Shown here: piece after piece, positions 1 through 10,884 of the stretch
Layout: each line of letters begins with the position of its first letter
Position numbering within the stretch: position 1 is the first letter of the stretch
DNA from: Jaminaea rosea
Lineage: Eukaryota; Basidiomycota; Exobasidiomycetes; Microstromatales
Length of the DNA stretch: 64,000 nucleotides
NCBI RefSeq assembly: GCF_003144245.1
Contig: NW_020289988.1
Location: 186,001 to 250,000 of the forward strand
Direction: 5' to 3'
Position numbers and translations under genes: made by a program
The notes under the pieces: model-generated
The model's input: only the letters and a program-made list of their open reading frames with translations
Database searches by the model: none
What the model was told of the DNA's origin: nothing

Positions 1-789
1 GAACTTGCCCTTCTCCTGCGGTGTGATATACTCCAAATGGTAGCTCATACCTGCGCATCCCTTCTGCTTGACACCGATTCGGATCAATCGTGGACCTTGA
101 TCGGACTCAAGGAGGTCCCGTAGACGTTCCACGGCGGTTGGGGTCAGAGTCAGGGCGGCCTTCTTTGCACGGAAGGCACGGCCAGAGGTGGGCTTGGAGG
201 TCGCTGGGGAGGGAGAGGAGGGGGTTGTGGACGCAGTCGCTTCTGGTGCTACGGCTTTCGGTGCTGATGATGATGCCGTGTCGGTCTCTTTGCCTTTAGT
301 GGGTTGTTGAGTTCGAGGCCCGGCGGGGGAAGAGGTGGAGAGGGTTGCGCACGCTCCGTCCTCCTGTGAAGACGCAGTCGCCTTTGCTGCATTGCTTCTC
401 TGCTCCCTCTCGATAGCAGCCTTGCTACTTTCTGCCGCTGGCTGCTGTTGGTGCGCATCAGCGTCCAGCCCAGCACCGAGCTGCGAAAAGGGGCTGTTGC
501 TGCCGCTGCCTCGCGTCGACTTCTGCTTTCCTGGCCAAGACGCAGGGTTGGGCGGATCTGATGGTGACTTGACCACTGCGGGCTCGGCTTCCATGTGAGG
601 TACCGTTGAAGGCTGTGACGGGTGAGGCTTGCGAAGCGCAGAGGAGGTGCTAAGAAGACGAAGGCAGGTGGCGGGAGTGGATCGCTGCGCTACCACTCGT
701 CGTGTGGAGGAGGCGGCTGAGCAGCGCATCCACGCCGACAGTGAGGAGGATGCTGTCGCTGTGCGTATTGAAGATGAAGCGGCGGCCAT
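1..789 (-). CDS. ISA1: Iron-sulfur cluster assembly protein Isa1 (A-type/HesB), C-terminus cut by window edge
   Basis: Mitochondrial A-type carrier that helps mature 4Fe-4S proteins. The frame is open from the window edge up to an ATG at 789, with an in-frame stop upstream at about 805-807; 263 residues lie in the window. Residues 1-60 are rich in Arg, Ser and Ala and nearly free of acidic residues, as in a mitochondrial presequence (MRCSAASSTRRVVAQRS from residue 21). A Ser/Ala/Pro linker follows. The HesB/IscA domain starts near residue 209 (ALTLTPTAVERL, then LIRIGVKQKGCAGMSY), with the first conserved cluster-ligand Cys at residue 245. The C-terminal CxC pair would lie beyond base 1. ATGs at 729 and 594 are also in frame, but 789 keeps the whole presequence. 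Divergent from the GNAT gene at 1739. Family call is firm; the start is likely. Confidence 0.87.
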   Translation of the reverse strand, partial: MAAASSSIRTATASSSLSAWMRCSAASSTRRVVAQRSTPATCLRLLSTSSALRKPHPSQPSTVPHMEAEPAVVKSPSDPPNPASWPGKQKSTRGSGSNSPFSQLGAGLDADAHQQQPAAESSKAAIEREQRSNAAKATASSQEDGACATLSTSSPAGPRTQQPTKGKETDTASSSAPKAVAPEATASTTPSSPSPATSKPTSGRAFRAKKAALTLTPTAVERLRDLLESDQGPRLIRIGVKQKGCAGMSYHLEYITPQEKGKF

Positions 790-1738
790 CGTCACGATGT
801 GAGATCAAGGGCAGGCGCGGAGTGATGGTGGTATTGATGGGAAAGAGGTGCAAGAGTGAATGAATCGTTGATTTGTCCCAGCCGGGCCTCCGCTTCGCCC
901 GCCCGCCCGGACGGGTGGAGAGGGCGCGCGGCAGATGAGAAATGCAACCAGCGAGCCGCCTGTGGCCGAGAGATTGGCTCTGGCTTGCGAATCGACATTG
1001 GTTGTGCTCAGCGCTGAGAAAGGATTCCCACAAGTCAATTGTATGCTTCAATAAACAAGGAGAGACGGTGCCCTCTTATCGCGAAGGATACTTATTTGCC
1101 ACTCTGTTGAGTCTGACGACAGTGGTGCTCCGTGGCCACGCTGTTGCCACCTCGAATAGCTGACTCGTCTTCAGCACTTCGTCAGCTCATTATTCATCGC
1201 AGCTGCCATGACGACCCAGTCATTCTACCTTCTTGTTGTCGCGCTCTCGCGCGGTTGATATCGTCTAGACGACCTTGGTTGGCTCGTATGAGCTGCTGGC
1301 TCGTGGCGTTTTGAGCCCCTTGCTCGGCATTCGGCGCTCGAGCTCGTGCTCTCGCTCGCTCTTCTGACACAGGCTCTCACGGGGCGGGGCCAAAGATGGA
1401 GCTTGCAGCTCTGCCGCCTCGGCCGCCCGCCAGACCGGCAATCCCGTTGCGTGACCTACTCAACCCTCCTCGTCACCAATAGCAAAGCGACTCTTGTTTC
1501 GTCATCCTCTCATCCTCCTTTCTCACCGTCGAATCAGGCACCAGCCCCCGCAGCTTCCGACGCCCGCCGAGTTGACGCCAAGAAACATTGCGGTACCTTT
1601 GCTCTCTCGTCACCCCGACGCTGCCCTCTCTACGCATCCCGCTATCAGCATGGCCTTCCTCCTTCCCTCCTCGCTCGTCGTCCTATCATAGGCTAGGCAA
1701 AGGCTCCGTCCTTTGCTTCGCATCCTGCCATTCGCGAT
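790..1738. promoter_or_regulatory. Divergent intergenic region between ISA1 and the GNAT gene
   Basis: 949 bases with no supported gene; the short ORFs here have no recognisable product and overlap on both strands. It must hold the promoters of both flanking genes. A very GC-rich patch lies at about 885-935 and pyrimidine-rich stretches precede the plus-strand start. No clear TATA box was seen. Confidence 0.5.
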
Positions 1739-3817
1739 ATGGCAGCTACTATGGCTGATAGACCCAAGAGGGGCCTGCCAGGCGGCGGCTGGCTGAGCAT
1801 GGCCCCTTCGGATGAGGCGCAGTCTCAGCCGGCAGCCTCATCCTCGTCATCGACGTCGTCTCCTCGCCGATCCAGCATACCCAAGCGTGCCACCTTCCAA
1901 GTTGGCGCTGACACCTCAACCATCAATACTCCAGTCACACCAGCATCCCCCTCCTCGAGCACAGCCCTGACCCCAGCCTTCGATGTACGAGCCAGCTTTG
2001 CGCCCCTCGTCTTTAAGCGGACAGCGCAGACAGCTTTACCTCGCGGTGAGCAACCCGTAGCTGCAGACTCCTCTTCTACAGCTGCTACCTCATCCTCGCT
2101 CATGGACATCGACGACGATGGGCAAGGCATCGAATTTGCCGGCCGCAAGTGGAAGGGCAAGACGGCTCACGCTGTAGAGCAGGAGATGGAAAAAGCGGGC
2201 GACGTCTCGGTCATGAGCTATGCGCCGGATGCAGTTTATCTAGCCAGTCGACTGCATGGACTGCAGAGGAACTTGGAAGCCGGAGGAGACGAAGCCAGAG
2301 GGAGACGATGGCTCGACTTTGGCGATGACGACCACGAGGATGCCGCTCCAGGCCTCGAAGCCCCCCTCGCCTCCTCGAGCCCGGTCACTACGCAGACAGA
2401 CTCCTCGCGCATCCCCGCCACCCTTCCACCGCACATCACAGACTACCTGCGCCCGCCTACCGTAGTAGAACAGCCCGCCTCACCACCCCGCCTCTCGGCG
2501 GCGGCCAAGGCTGCCGCGCTGGACTCACGGGTCGAGATCCGCTTGCTACGACGCTCGGACCTCGAGCAGGTGCGCGACCTGCACTGCTTCCATGGAGATA
2601 GCGACAAGGTCGAGGCGGACCATTACGCCACCTCTGCGGCTTTCCTGCTGCGCTTGCTTGTGGATGAGCAGCACGTCTGTATCGTTGCCGTTGCAAAGCC
2701 GCTGCCAGAGCCAGAGGCGCCTCTTTCTTCGTTGGTGGCTCAGGCGCAGGCGAATCTGATCCCGCGATGTCCTCCGCCTAGCATGGATATGCCGCCGAGC
2801 TCGGCGCCGTACGTCTTTGCCGGACAGGGCATCACCTCGACTTCTCCCTTGCTCAAGCCGGTGGATGCGGATAGGAGGCGTCGTGGTGGTCGCCAATCGT
2901 CAAGAGCACCGTCGAGTCTGCTCGGTAGAGTGCCACCTGTGCTGGGCTCGATGGAAGAACAGAGCGACGATGAGCAAGATGATGGGAGCGATGCCGGCTC
3001 GACCGAAGTGGACATGGACGACTCGTCGGAGCGCTCATCGTCATCACCGCCGCAGAGCGCGGCCCCTACCTCTCTGTTCTCGACTTCACCCCGAGACGCT
3101 TTGCGGGAGCAGGCAGCACGCACGGCCACGTCGACCAGCAGTGGCCCCTCCTTGTCCTCTCCTTCAGGTATGGCCCCCAAGCGCGACTACACGGCTGCGA
3201 CCGCCACGCCCGCGTCAGTCCCTTATCACGATATGGTGCTCGCAGGCCCAACGAACGAGGTGGCTCCTCCGCGTGCGCTGCGTGTCATGGTTCCGCCAGC
3301 GCCCGGCGCCAACCTCGAGTCAGAGACTATTCTCGGCGTGGCATCGGCCTCGATCAATATTCGTCCAGCCACCGAGTCGCTTTGGGGCGATGCGGATCCC
3401 ACCAGTAAGCCACGCAAGGAGATTCATCTCCTCACGCTCTCGGTCAACAAGGCAGAGAGAGGCATCGGTCTCGGTGGTCGTCTACTCGACCAAGTCATCG
3501 AAGAAGCGCAACGACGTAATGTCCGCTCCGCATATCGCGCCGTTCTAGGCCGTACATACGGTGAAGTCTTCGCGGGCGGCAAGCAGCTGGATCGCACGCG
3601 CATATTCTTGGAGGTCCACCCGGACTCCAGTCACGCATTGGCGCTCTATCGAAGTAGAGGGTTCAAGCAGGTCGGCGATAGGCTGAAGGGATACTTCAGA
3701 GGGGACGTGAGGATTCCGACGGGCGTGAGGAGCCTTCCAGGAGGCAGCGATGCGCTGCTGCTTGAGAGGAGCGAGGAGCCCGATAGATTAGGCGCAGGTG
3801 TGACGGCGGGGACGTGA
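1739..3817 (+). CDS. GNAT-family N-acetyltransferase with split domain (Naa50/Naa60-like C-terminal half)
   Basis: Single-exon, 692 residues, ATG at 1739. Residues 1-260 are Ser/Pro/Ala-rich and probably disordered. The GNAT fold seems to start at about 265 (VEIRLLRRSDLEQVRDLH) and run to about 322. It is then broken by roughly 200 low-complexity residues (323-529, with an acidic Ser stretch near 405-435) and resumes at about 530. The acetyl-CoA loop RGIGLGG (574-580) follows beta-strand LLTLSV. The late strand and helix FLEVHPDSSHALALYRSRGF (623-642) and GYF (651-653) look like Naa50/Naa60 enzymes. Substrate unknown; N-terminal acetylation of proteins is an inference. Typical family members are only 150-250 residues long. 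No intron signal removes the insert cleanly. Confidence 0.7.
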   Translation: MAATMADRPKRGLPGGGWLSMAPSDEAQSQPAASSSSSTSSPRRSSIPKRATFQVGADTSTINTPVTPASPSSSTALTPAFDVRASFAPLVFKRTAQTALPRGEQPVAADSSSTAATSSSLMDIDDDGQGIEFAGRKWKGKTAHAVEQEMEKAGDVSVMSYAPDAVYLASRLHGLQRNLEAGGDEARGRRWLDFGDDDHEDAAPGLEAPLASSSPVTTQTDSSRIPATLPPHITDYLRPPTVVEQPASPPRLSAAAKAAALDSRVEIRLLRRSDLEQVRDLHCFHGDSDKVEADHYATSAAFLLRLLVDEQHVCIVAVAKPLPEPEAPLSSLVAQAQANLIPRCPPPSMDMPPSSAPYVFAGQGITSTSPLLKPVDADRRRRGGRQSSRAPSSLLGRVPPVLGSMEEQSDDEQDDGSDAGSTEVDMDDSSERSSSSPPQSAAPTSLFSTSPRDALREQAARTATSTSSGPSLSSPSGMAPKRDYTAATATPASVPYHDMVLAGPTNEVAPPRALRVMVPPAPGANLESETILGVASASINIRPATESLWGDADPTSKPRKEIHLLTLSVNKAERGIGLGGRLLDQVIEEAQRRNVRSAYRAVLGRTYGEVFAGGKQLDRTRIFLEVHPDSSHALALYRSRGFKQVGDRLKGYFRGDVRIPTGVRSLPGGSDALLLERSEEPDRLGAGVTAGT

Positions 3818-4360
3818 GCAGCAGTGACGGTTGGACTCGTTCTAAGGGCAGAAGGGGCAGTGCCAATACTACGCTGAATGCGCGACACCGACTCTGATAG
3901 ATTGTTTGTTACGGACTCTAGGCTACTCTCATGGGGACTTGAAAGCTTCTTGTAATCTCGAATGCGATGCCATGCGAATCGCGCTCGCTGCGTTGCGTTG
4001 GTGTGACGTTGCTCGTCCTCGTTTCGATCATCTCATCGATTCACGCTCGCAGGTTGCGGGGGCGCAGGCGAGGCGGGCCAGGCGAGAGCGTGGAGAGTGG
4101 TGCAGTGCCTGCGAAAGTGTCAGTCGCATCGCAAGTCGCACCGAGGTGGAGAGAGCCGACAGTCGACGAGATGAATCAAGCGGCGGGCGGCGGAGGGGCG
4201 CACGGCAGGCATCGCAGCACGCTTCTGTTCGCCCTCATTACCCCACACCTACAATCACATCTTCGCAGCCCCTCCTGTCCAATCGTGTAGCCCTTCACAT
4301 CGAGGCACCAATCGCAACCACTCTCTTTGCAACCCGTTCCTTTCGACTACCGCCCACGCG
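3818..4360. other. Intergenic region upstream of EFR3
   Basis: 543 bases between two plus-strand genes. It holds the 3' end of the GNAT gene and the EFR3 promoter. The last 100 bases before the EFR3 ATG are rich in pyrimidines. Small overlapping ORFs here have no recognisable product. Confidence 0.5.
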
Positions 4361-7300
4361 ATGCTCTGCATCCCTACGCCAAACCATCGCGCCTTGGTGA
4401 CCGGGTGCTACCCGCCGCCCAAGAAGCTTGCTGGCGTAGAGAAGCCGAACTCCAACGAGCTGGGCAAGCTTGTGTATTACGCCCAGTCGAAGCCCGCCAA
4501 GCTTTCGAAAGTGGGCAAAGTTCTCGAAGAGAGGGCAGCAAGCGATGCTCGCAATGTACCCTCGGGCGGGGAGAAGTCTCGATGCGGCCTCCTGATCACC
4601 CTCGCAATCCTCAAGAACCTCGTCACCGACTGCCGTAGGGATATCACCTACATTTCCAAGTCGGCGCAGGTAGTATTGCAGCACGCCGTCACCGCATCGG
4701 CCAAGGCAGGTGCAGGCGGACGTCGTGACTTGGAGCTCTCAGCGCGCGCCTCGAGCACCTTCTTCGCCTTTGCGTCAGCCATTGACCCATCGCGCTCCTC
4801 GGTTGAGGGCGACCTAGGCAACAGCTACCTGGCTCTACTTCGTGGTTTCAGCGAGATGGCAATGGAGACCATGCAGGACCAAGAGGATCAAAATCGTTTC
4901 CGCTTGATCGGCCTAGGCGCCCTCTCAGGGGCAGTCGGTTCAGACGCGTTGTACACGCCTTCGTTTGCTCAGCAGATCGAGGCAATCGTCCCTCCGCTCC
5001 TCGGAAACATTCAAGCCAGTATCTTGCCCCTCGAGGCTTTGGAGACAGAAGCCCAGAAGACGATCAGCGGCACGCCCTCCTTCTCCGAGTTCGCCTCCGC
5101 AACCCGCAAACGCCCAGGGCATCGTCGCGCCCCTTCCCTCTCGGGCCACATTGCAGGCGAAAAGGGGCCTGACCGCATTCAAGTGGTTTCAGCCTCAATG
5201 GGCATCCTTCAGTCCCTCTTCCGCCACGCGGATGCCACGCAGGTGCAAGAAGCCATGCGTCCAGTCTTCAAATGGATGGACGGGCGTGGTGGTTCGCCGC
5301 AGTGGGGCCAGGAAGACTGGGCCTGCTTCCTCGCCAAGACTCTCTCCCGCTCGACGGCCCTGCAATATCGCTTTGTTGTGCTCACGAGCTTCATCGAGTA
5401 CCTGGTAGAACACTGCGAGGGCCCGCCACAGACCAAGCACGCCACGCTCCTTGCAATGATCACCGAGACGTTGCGCGCTAAAGACCTTACGCTCATCGGC
5501 CTCAGCACATCGGACGCTATGAACAATCTCGCAGGTTTGCTGGTCAGGCGCGTTCACTTCGACCTCAAGGACCCCTTGCTTCCGCAGATCGTCGAGGCCA
5601 TCGAGTCGCTGGCCTCGCACGTCTACTACGCCGAGCAGCTGAACGATATGGCCGAGGAGCTCGTGGCGCGCATTGTTGCTCTCACGCAGCCCGAGACGGA
5701 CGTAGGCGAGGCGACGAGGACCAGTCACTTGGGCAGGAGGGCGAGCGTGACGGCAAAGAGTGGCGAGGAGCAGCGGATGGAGAGTATTCGTACACTCTTG
5801 TTCGCCTTGACGAGGACGATTGTCGTGGCAAACACGGCGGGTGCCTCGGACGGAGAGGTTCGCCAGGCGATGGAGGAGGACCTGGAGAAACCTGCACCCA
5901 AGGGCAAGGATGCTGCGAAGACGCAAGCGCAGGCCAAGTTGGGCATCACGACTGCCGGGACTCGCTCACGTATCCAGCCCAACGTTCTCACGCCAACCGC
6001 AGCGCTGCTTGCATGCTCGGACGCTCCAGTTCGTCTTGCAGAGGCTCAGCTGCTTCTCACCTACCTGCAGCTCGAGGCGACCGAACAGCAGGACGCCTCT
6101 TCCTCTGAAATAGCCTCACTCGCCCACGGTGTAGCCGCCGCAGCTCACGTAGCCGCTTTGAGCTCCTCGCTGCGCTTGAGCAGCTCTGCAGCGAGCGCTC
6201 TGCAGACCGGCAACCCAATGGAAGCTCTCGTTGCCCTGGACAGGGGCGATGCGCGTGCCAAGGCCTCGACCGCAGCTCACTCCGCTGTCCCGCTGGACTA
6301 CTCCAGTCTGGCCGAGGTGTTCACCCATCTTGTAGCACCACGAGGCGGAGGAACTGCTGCCGGCTTACTGGCAATCGTGCCAGCTCTCTTCTCCCTTGAC
6401 AGGAGCGCAGCAACGAAGCTCGTACCGGACGCCGCCTCTCCTGCCATCGTAGCGCAGCGACGTCGGGCCTGCCGCCTGGTACTGGCGAAGGTTTGGTCGA
6501 CCATTGGTCAGGAATGGAACATCTCGCCTGCGTCAAAAGAGGCAAAGGCAGTTCTCTCCGCCCTTCCCTCGAACCAATTGCCACCTGTACCTGCCCCTCA
6601 CCCGTCGCTGAACCTGGCTGCGGAGACGGAGCTCTTTCCAGAGTCTGGTGCCAATGGGGAAGGCAGCGGAGCCGCCTCAGAGTGTTTCGGCAAGAGCGGG
6701 CTAGTCAAGGCTATAGCAGCGAGTCAGGAGGTGCAAGACTCTACCGGCCTCTCTGCAGCGGCAATCGAGCGCTGGCTCCTCCGTGACTGGAGTGTCAGCA
6801 TTGCAGTGGACGACGCGAATGTTGGTGCCACGCCATATGCAGCTGATCACCACGGTGAAGGGGATGGAGATGGATTGGGTGGTGCGAGCGGGGTCTCTAG
6901 GATCCAAATTCGATCGGCTGCTTCTGGCGCTGGAGCTGGTCGAGCTGGAGCTGGAGCAGGAGCAGGTGCTGCTTCCACGAGGTCGGGCGTGGAGGACTTG
7001 CGCCAAGCCCTGGGCAGCAGGACGTACGGTGGGTCAGCGAGCGTGAAGCGCGCCATCTCGCCTACTGCGGCCTCTGGTGTAGGCAAGGGGATGCCTGCGC
7101 CTGCCCTTCCCGGCCTCAATGGTGGGGACAACGGAGCTTCAGCCCCTCCCAATGGCCCTACGTCAGCAGCAGAGCGCAGAGCGAGCAAGCGGGCCTCGCG
7201 CATTCATTCGTCCAGTGCCGGCGGCGTGGGTGCAAGCCCTTCGAAGGGCAAAGGAGCAGGTGCGACTCCCGGCGTGGGCGGGCTGCTGGATAGCTTGGGA

Positions 7301-7366
7301 ATCGCTTCGACTGTGGAGGAGCAGGAGCAACACAAGCCGGCGCTCGTGGCACCCCATGCCGCTTGA
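4361..7366 (+). CDS. EFR3: EFR3-like plasma-membrane scaffold for PI4-kinase Stt4
   Basis: Efr3 anchors the Stt4-Ypp1 phosphatidylinositol 4-kinase complex at the plasma membrane, feeding PI4P synthesis. The N-terminus shows the family signature: HRALVTGCYPP (residues 9-19), KPNSNELGKLVYYAQS (28-43) and KLSKVGKVLEERA (47-59). Cys3 and Cys16 are candidates for the palmitoylation that holds Efr3 on the membrane. The next ~650 residues are helical, consistent with the HEAT/ARM rod. The C-terminal ~200 residues are Gly/Ala/Ser-rich with a (GA)n stretch near 870-880 and basic Ser clusters. At 1001 residues it is longer than most Efr3 proteins because of this tail. Single exon; ATG 4361 sits directly before the signature. 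Confidence 0.88.
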   Translation: MLCIPTPNHRALVTGCYPPPKKLAGVEKPNSNELGKLVYYAQSKPAKLSKVGKVLEERAASDARNVPSGGEKSRCGLLITLAILKNLVTDCRRDITYISKSAQVVLQHAVTASAKAGAGGRRDLELSARASSTFFAFASAIDPSRSSVEGDLGNSYLALLRGFSEMAMETMQDQEDQNRFRLIGLGALSGAVGSDALYTPSFAQQIEAIVPPLLGNIQASILPLEALETEAQKTISGTPSFSEFASATRKRPGHRRAPSLSGHIAGEKGPDRIQVVSASMGILQSLFRHADATQVQEAMRPVFKWMDGRGGSPQWGQEDWACFLAKTLSRSTALQYRFVVLTSFIEYLVEHCEGPPQTKHATLLAMITETLRAKDLTLIGLSTSDAMNNLAGLLVRRVHFDLKDPLLPQIVEAIESLASHVYYAEQLNDMAEELVARIVALTQPETDVGEATRTSHLGRRASVTAKSGEEQRMESIRTLLFALTRTIVVANTAGASDGEVRQAMEEDLEKPAPKGKDAAKTQAQAKLGITTAGTRSRIQPNVLTPTAALLACSDAPVRLAEAQLLLTYLQLEATEQQDASSSEIASLAHGVAAAAHVAALSSSLRLSSSAASALQTGNPMEALVALDRGDARAKASTAAHSAVPLDYSSLAEVFTHLVAPRGGGTAAGLLAIVPALFSLDRSAATKLVPDAASPAIVAQRRRACRLVLAKVWSTIGQEWNISPASKEAKAVLSALPSNQLPPVPAPHPSLNLAAETELFPESGANGEGSGAASECFGKSGLVKAIAASQEVQDSTGLSAAAIERWLLRDWSVSIAVDDANVGATPYAADHHGEGDGDGLGGASGVSRIQIRSAASGAGAGRAGAGAGAGAASTRSGVEDLRQALGSRTYGGSASVKRAISPTAASGVGKGMPAPALPGLNGGDNGASAPPNGPTSAAERRASKRASRIHSSSAGGVGASPSKGKGAGATPGVGGLLDSLGIASTVEEQEQHKPALVAPHAA

Positions 7367-7765
7367 TGCGCTGCGTGTATACGCTGAGCTCCTTTTGCCA
7401 GATACCCTTCTCCTTCTCTTCTTGACGCCCGGCTACTAGCCACTTTCCTGTTTGGTCTCATTTGAACTTCTTGCCTTGTATATCTCTTTGGACCATCCAT
7501 CGACACACGCTCCTTGCAATTGCATTCTCATCTCGTTCCTCACCCTGTCGTGTGTGCACGCCGCGCTCGAAGAGGACCCTTGACTCGTGCGTCTTGGCTG
7601 ACTCGTCCTGGAGTGCCCCCGCCTGTCCGAGGAAGCGTCAGACGCGCGTGTGCGTGCGGTGCATGCATTCGCACCTGCTTCCCTTCTCTCCACTCGTATC
7701 ATCATCATCATCGTCGCCACAGCCGCAAATGCTCATAAGAATACACTGAGACTACGAGAGCGACC
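7367..7765. other. Intergenic region, EFR3 3' end and next promoter
   Basis: 399 bases. It carries CT-rich stretches and a short ATC/TCG trinucleotide run near 7700-7722, close to the next start codon. No gene is supported. Confidence 0.5.
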
Positions 7766-10704
7766 ATGTCCATTGACGACAACAACAGCATAGCAAGGGC
7801 AGCCCAGCCAACTGCGGCGGCGGTCAGGTGAGTTTCCTCCTCCACGCTCATTGTCGCGCTTTTGCTCACTGCATCGTCCGCCCTTCCCCACATTGCATTG
7901 ACGCCAGCAGCAGTAGCACCGGTAGCCCTGCAGCGCAAGCTCATCTTCTGCGCAGATCAAGCGGCAGCGGCGGCAACAACAACAGCAAGACGGTCATCTC
8001 CTCACGCTCCTCCCCCTCGCCGCTCCCTCACGCTCTCTCTTCCTCGTCATCCAGCTCCTCGCCCCTTCCTTCACCCCGCTCCTTCTCCCCTATCCACCCC
8101 GAGCCAGACAAGCGCGGCAACCTTGAGTACAAGCTACGCATCCTACCTGTCTCAGCGAACCGGTTCTCGCGGTTGGTCACGCAGCTGAAATGGCGACTAG
8201 CGGAGGGTGGCGGGCTTGCGGTTTATGAGATCGGGGTGCTCGATGATGGGACCTTGATTGGGCTGCCAAGGGATGAGATGCGTTGCAGCCTGGCGCAATT
8301 GGCGCTCATGGGAAGAGAGCTGGGGGCAAGCTGTGAGGTGAGGAGATGCATCGTGGTGGAGAGGGGTGGCAGTGGGGCTCAGGACGTGGAAGGGGAGGAG
8401 ACGGCAGTCAGCTCTTCGTCGCTTCCTGCGGCTGACGCAGAGGGGCCAGAGGTCCTTCCCTCGCCGGATCATTTGGTGCCATATCGGCATCGTCTGGGCA
8501 GCTCGTCAAAAAATCAGTCGCCTGGCTTGGACAACATCGTAGGGCTGCGTTCTCTCAACAATGCTGAGGCGGCCAATCTGCTGGGCCATGCAACCGATGC
8601 AACCACGCAGCATTCGTCCTCGTGGAGATATGAAATCGCCCCGCATCTCAGCGACTCGGGCAATGGGGACACCACGGTCGACGCAGAGGATGAGGATAGC
8701 GGCAGCGAGGTTGCACACGATGATGAGGAGGAGCAGGATGATGATGGATTTGCATTCTCGCTGAGCCTCAGCGATGACGACACGACCGCCCCACCAGCGT
8801 CGACATCACCCTCGCTGCCACGGAAGAATGGACCAGCAGACTCTGCATCACGCCCTCGACGAACTTCAAAAAGCGTAAGCAACTCGCCTTGGCAGAGATT
8901 CTCATCGCCTGCAACGACCAATGTGGCCTCACCAGTGCTTCAGCCAGCAACAACGCCGCGGACAACACCAGCTGCGACTATTAGCAGCAGCGTGAATAGT
9001 GGTTCTGAGGCGCAAGACGGCGCTTGCTCTTCCTCGCCCACCTCGACTCCTCCTCTGGACGCGCACGGAGACGAGTCACCGTCACCACGAGGTGCGACCT
9101 CTCCCTCATCCTCGCGCGGAGCCTCGCCATTCTCAACAAGGCGCGAGCCCAAAGCGATAGCGACCAAGCCTATCGCTCCGCCAACGAAGTATGCCTTCAC
9201 TGATCTCGCAGGGATGGACGTAGAGGGGGTGCTCACATTCGCACTGCCCCCGCCGCCCTCAAAGGAGGAGGCGCCTCGAGAGTCGGGGGCTGTAGCGAGG
9301 AGGAGAAGACAGAGGGAGGCGAAGCGGTTAGCGAGGCTGAACAATATGAGCAACGGTCAGGCACCGGAGCCAGCGAATGCGAGCGTACCTCCTGCAGCGA
9401 ACGACAGTCAAGTGTCGCATTCACCCTCTCCTCAATCGCACTCGATGACCAGCAAGTCGCTTGCGAAAGGCCCCTCCTACTTTCCGCACACCGGCCCCAC
9501 GCCCTCACCAAGCCCGGTTGCAGGCAGCAGAGCAACGCCTCCCCTCTCGGCACCAGAAGAAGTGCTCCGCCTGTCGCAAGAACGCAAATCGACCAAACGC
9601 TCGCATCAGCGACGCTCCAAGGGCGGGGACGGCAGCGATGCTATACTGAGCGGCGCCAAGCTAGAGCGTCGTGCCCGTCGTGTGGCAGAGCACAAGGCGA
9701 AGGAGCGTGAGGGTGAAGGCATTTTATTGGCAATGGACTGCGACCACCTGGATGATGCATTCGACTTCGCTGGGCCCAGCGGCGGGAAGAGCCGTCAAGA
9801 GTGGTGGCGCTTCAGCGGCAAGTCACTCGAGGCGGACCTCCCCTTCTTCGATCCGACCAGGCAGGCCTGGGTGAGGGACGTGGCTGTCTGGCTTACCGTC
9901 GATGAGGTCTTCGAACTGGCCCGCTCGTGGCACCCCGATGCGGCTGTGAAACTGGGCAGGTCGGGCGAGGGCAAGGAGATCGGGAGCGATGCAGATGAGC
10001 ATGCACGTGACGGAGAGGATGGTCATGGAGACAACAACGCTGGACCGTCCACCGAGGGCAAGGAGGAAGAGAAAATCAGCCGCAAGTCGCAAGGACGTCG
10101 GCGCCGCAAGGAGAAGAAAAAGGTCGAGGCACAGCTCCGCTTAGCAGCAGAGTCCGCCGCTCTCTCGGGTGGGTATCATCCGCCTGCTTCCCAGCCCTCA
10201 TCCGACTCCTCCAACTACCCTCCTGGGTACGTAGCTCGCCCCTCCTACCTGCCTCCGCCGACTTCCGCCGTCGCCATCCCGCCTCTAGGCTCGAAGCCGA
10301 GGCATAGACACAGGCATCGAGGCCGCAACTCCCTCGCCGGTCCAGACTCTGGTTCCTCGCCCGCTTCCCACCCGCTGGCTCGCAGTCAAACTTACGGCGA
10401 AGACGAGGACGAAGACGAGGACAGCTTCAGCGTTGGCCTCACACTGAACATCGACGATTATGACTCGATGGCTGCGGCGCGCAAGCATGCTCCTGCTGCT
10501 CCTGGCTCGGCAGCAAGCCCGTCGCCCTCCAGCTCGACGACAACTACAGGGACAACTACGGGGATGATGGCTCGAGTGAATGGGGCGGCAGAGGAAATGA
10601 CGGGGGGGAGCGGGGGGAGAGACGCAGAGCAACCAGCTCAACTCCGCTTCATAGTTGAGGCAGTTCTTTCGCTCAATGCTTTGAGGCGAGGTCGCCACCA
10701 GTAG
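7766..10704 (+). CDS. GTPBP1/GTPBP2-like N-terminal domain protein lacking a GTPase domain
   Basis: Two exons, 7766-7827 and 7908-10704 (GTGAGT donor, CAG acceptor, 80-nt intron); 952 residues starting MSIDDNNSIARAA. Residues about 92-170 match the region just before the GTPase in GTPBP1/GTPBP2-type proteins: LEYKLRILP, TQLKWRLAEGGGLAVYEIGV, DDGTLIGLPRDEM, SLAQLALMGRELGA. The rest is mostly Ser/Pro/acidic low complexity, with conserved-looking islands FTDLAGMDVEGVLTF, LLAMDCDHLDDAF and a C-terminal RFIVEAVLS. No G1-G5 GTP-binding motifs are visible. GTPBP1 works in translation and ribosome-linked mRNA decay; whether this protein does is unknown. The acceptor could be 7908, 7911 or 7914 (repeated CAG), changing one or two residues. 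Confidence 0.6.
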
Positions 10705-10884
10705 GATGGAGAGAGGCTTGCTCAGTATCATCATCGCCCGTGAATCTTTATCCCATCCAGCCATGCCAGAAGCTCCTGCTCTTCTTGCATCAAATCAATA
10801 CCATGCGTCACTCGAGTCTACTTTGGCAGTGCGGCAGGCAAGACTGAAGCGAGGTTGAAAGCTACGGCAACCACAATGCGTAAT

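Noticed and set aside
9750-9830. AGPSGGKS in the GTPBP1-like protein fits the Walker A pattern
   Set aside because: The flanks are polar and lack the hydrophobic strand and helix of a P-loop, and no G3, G4 or G5 motif follows. Probably chance.
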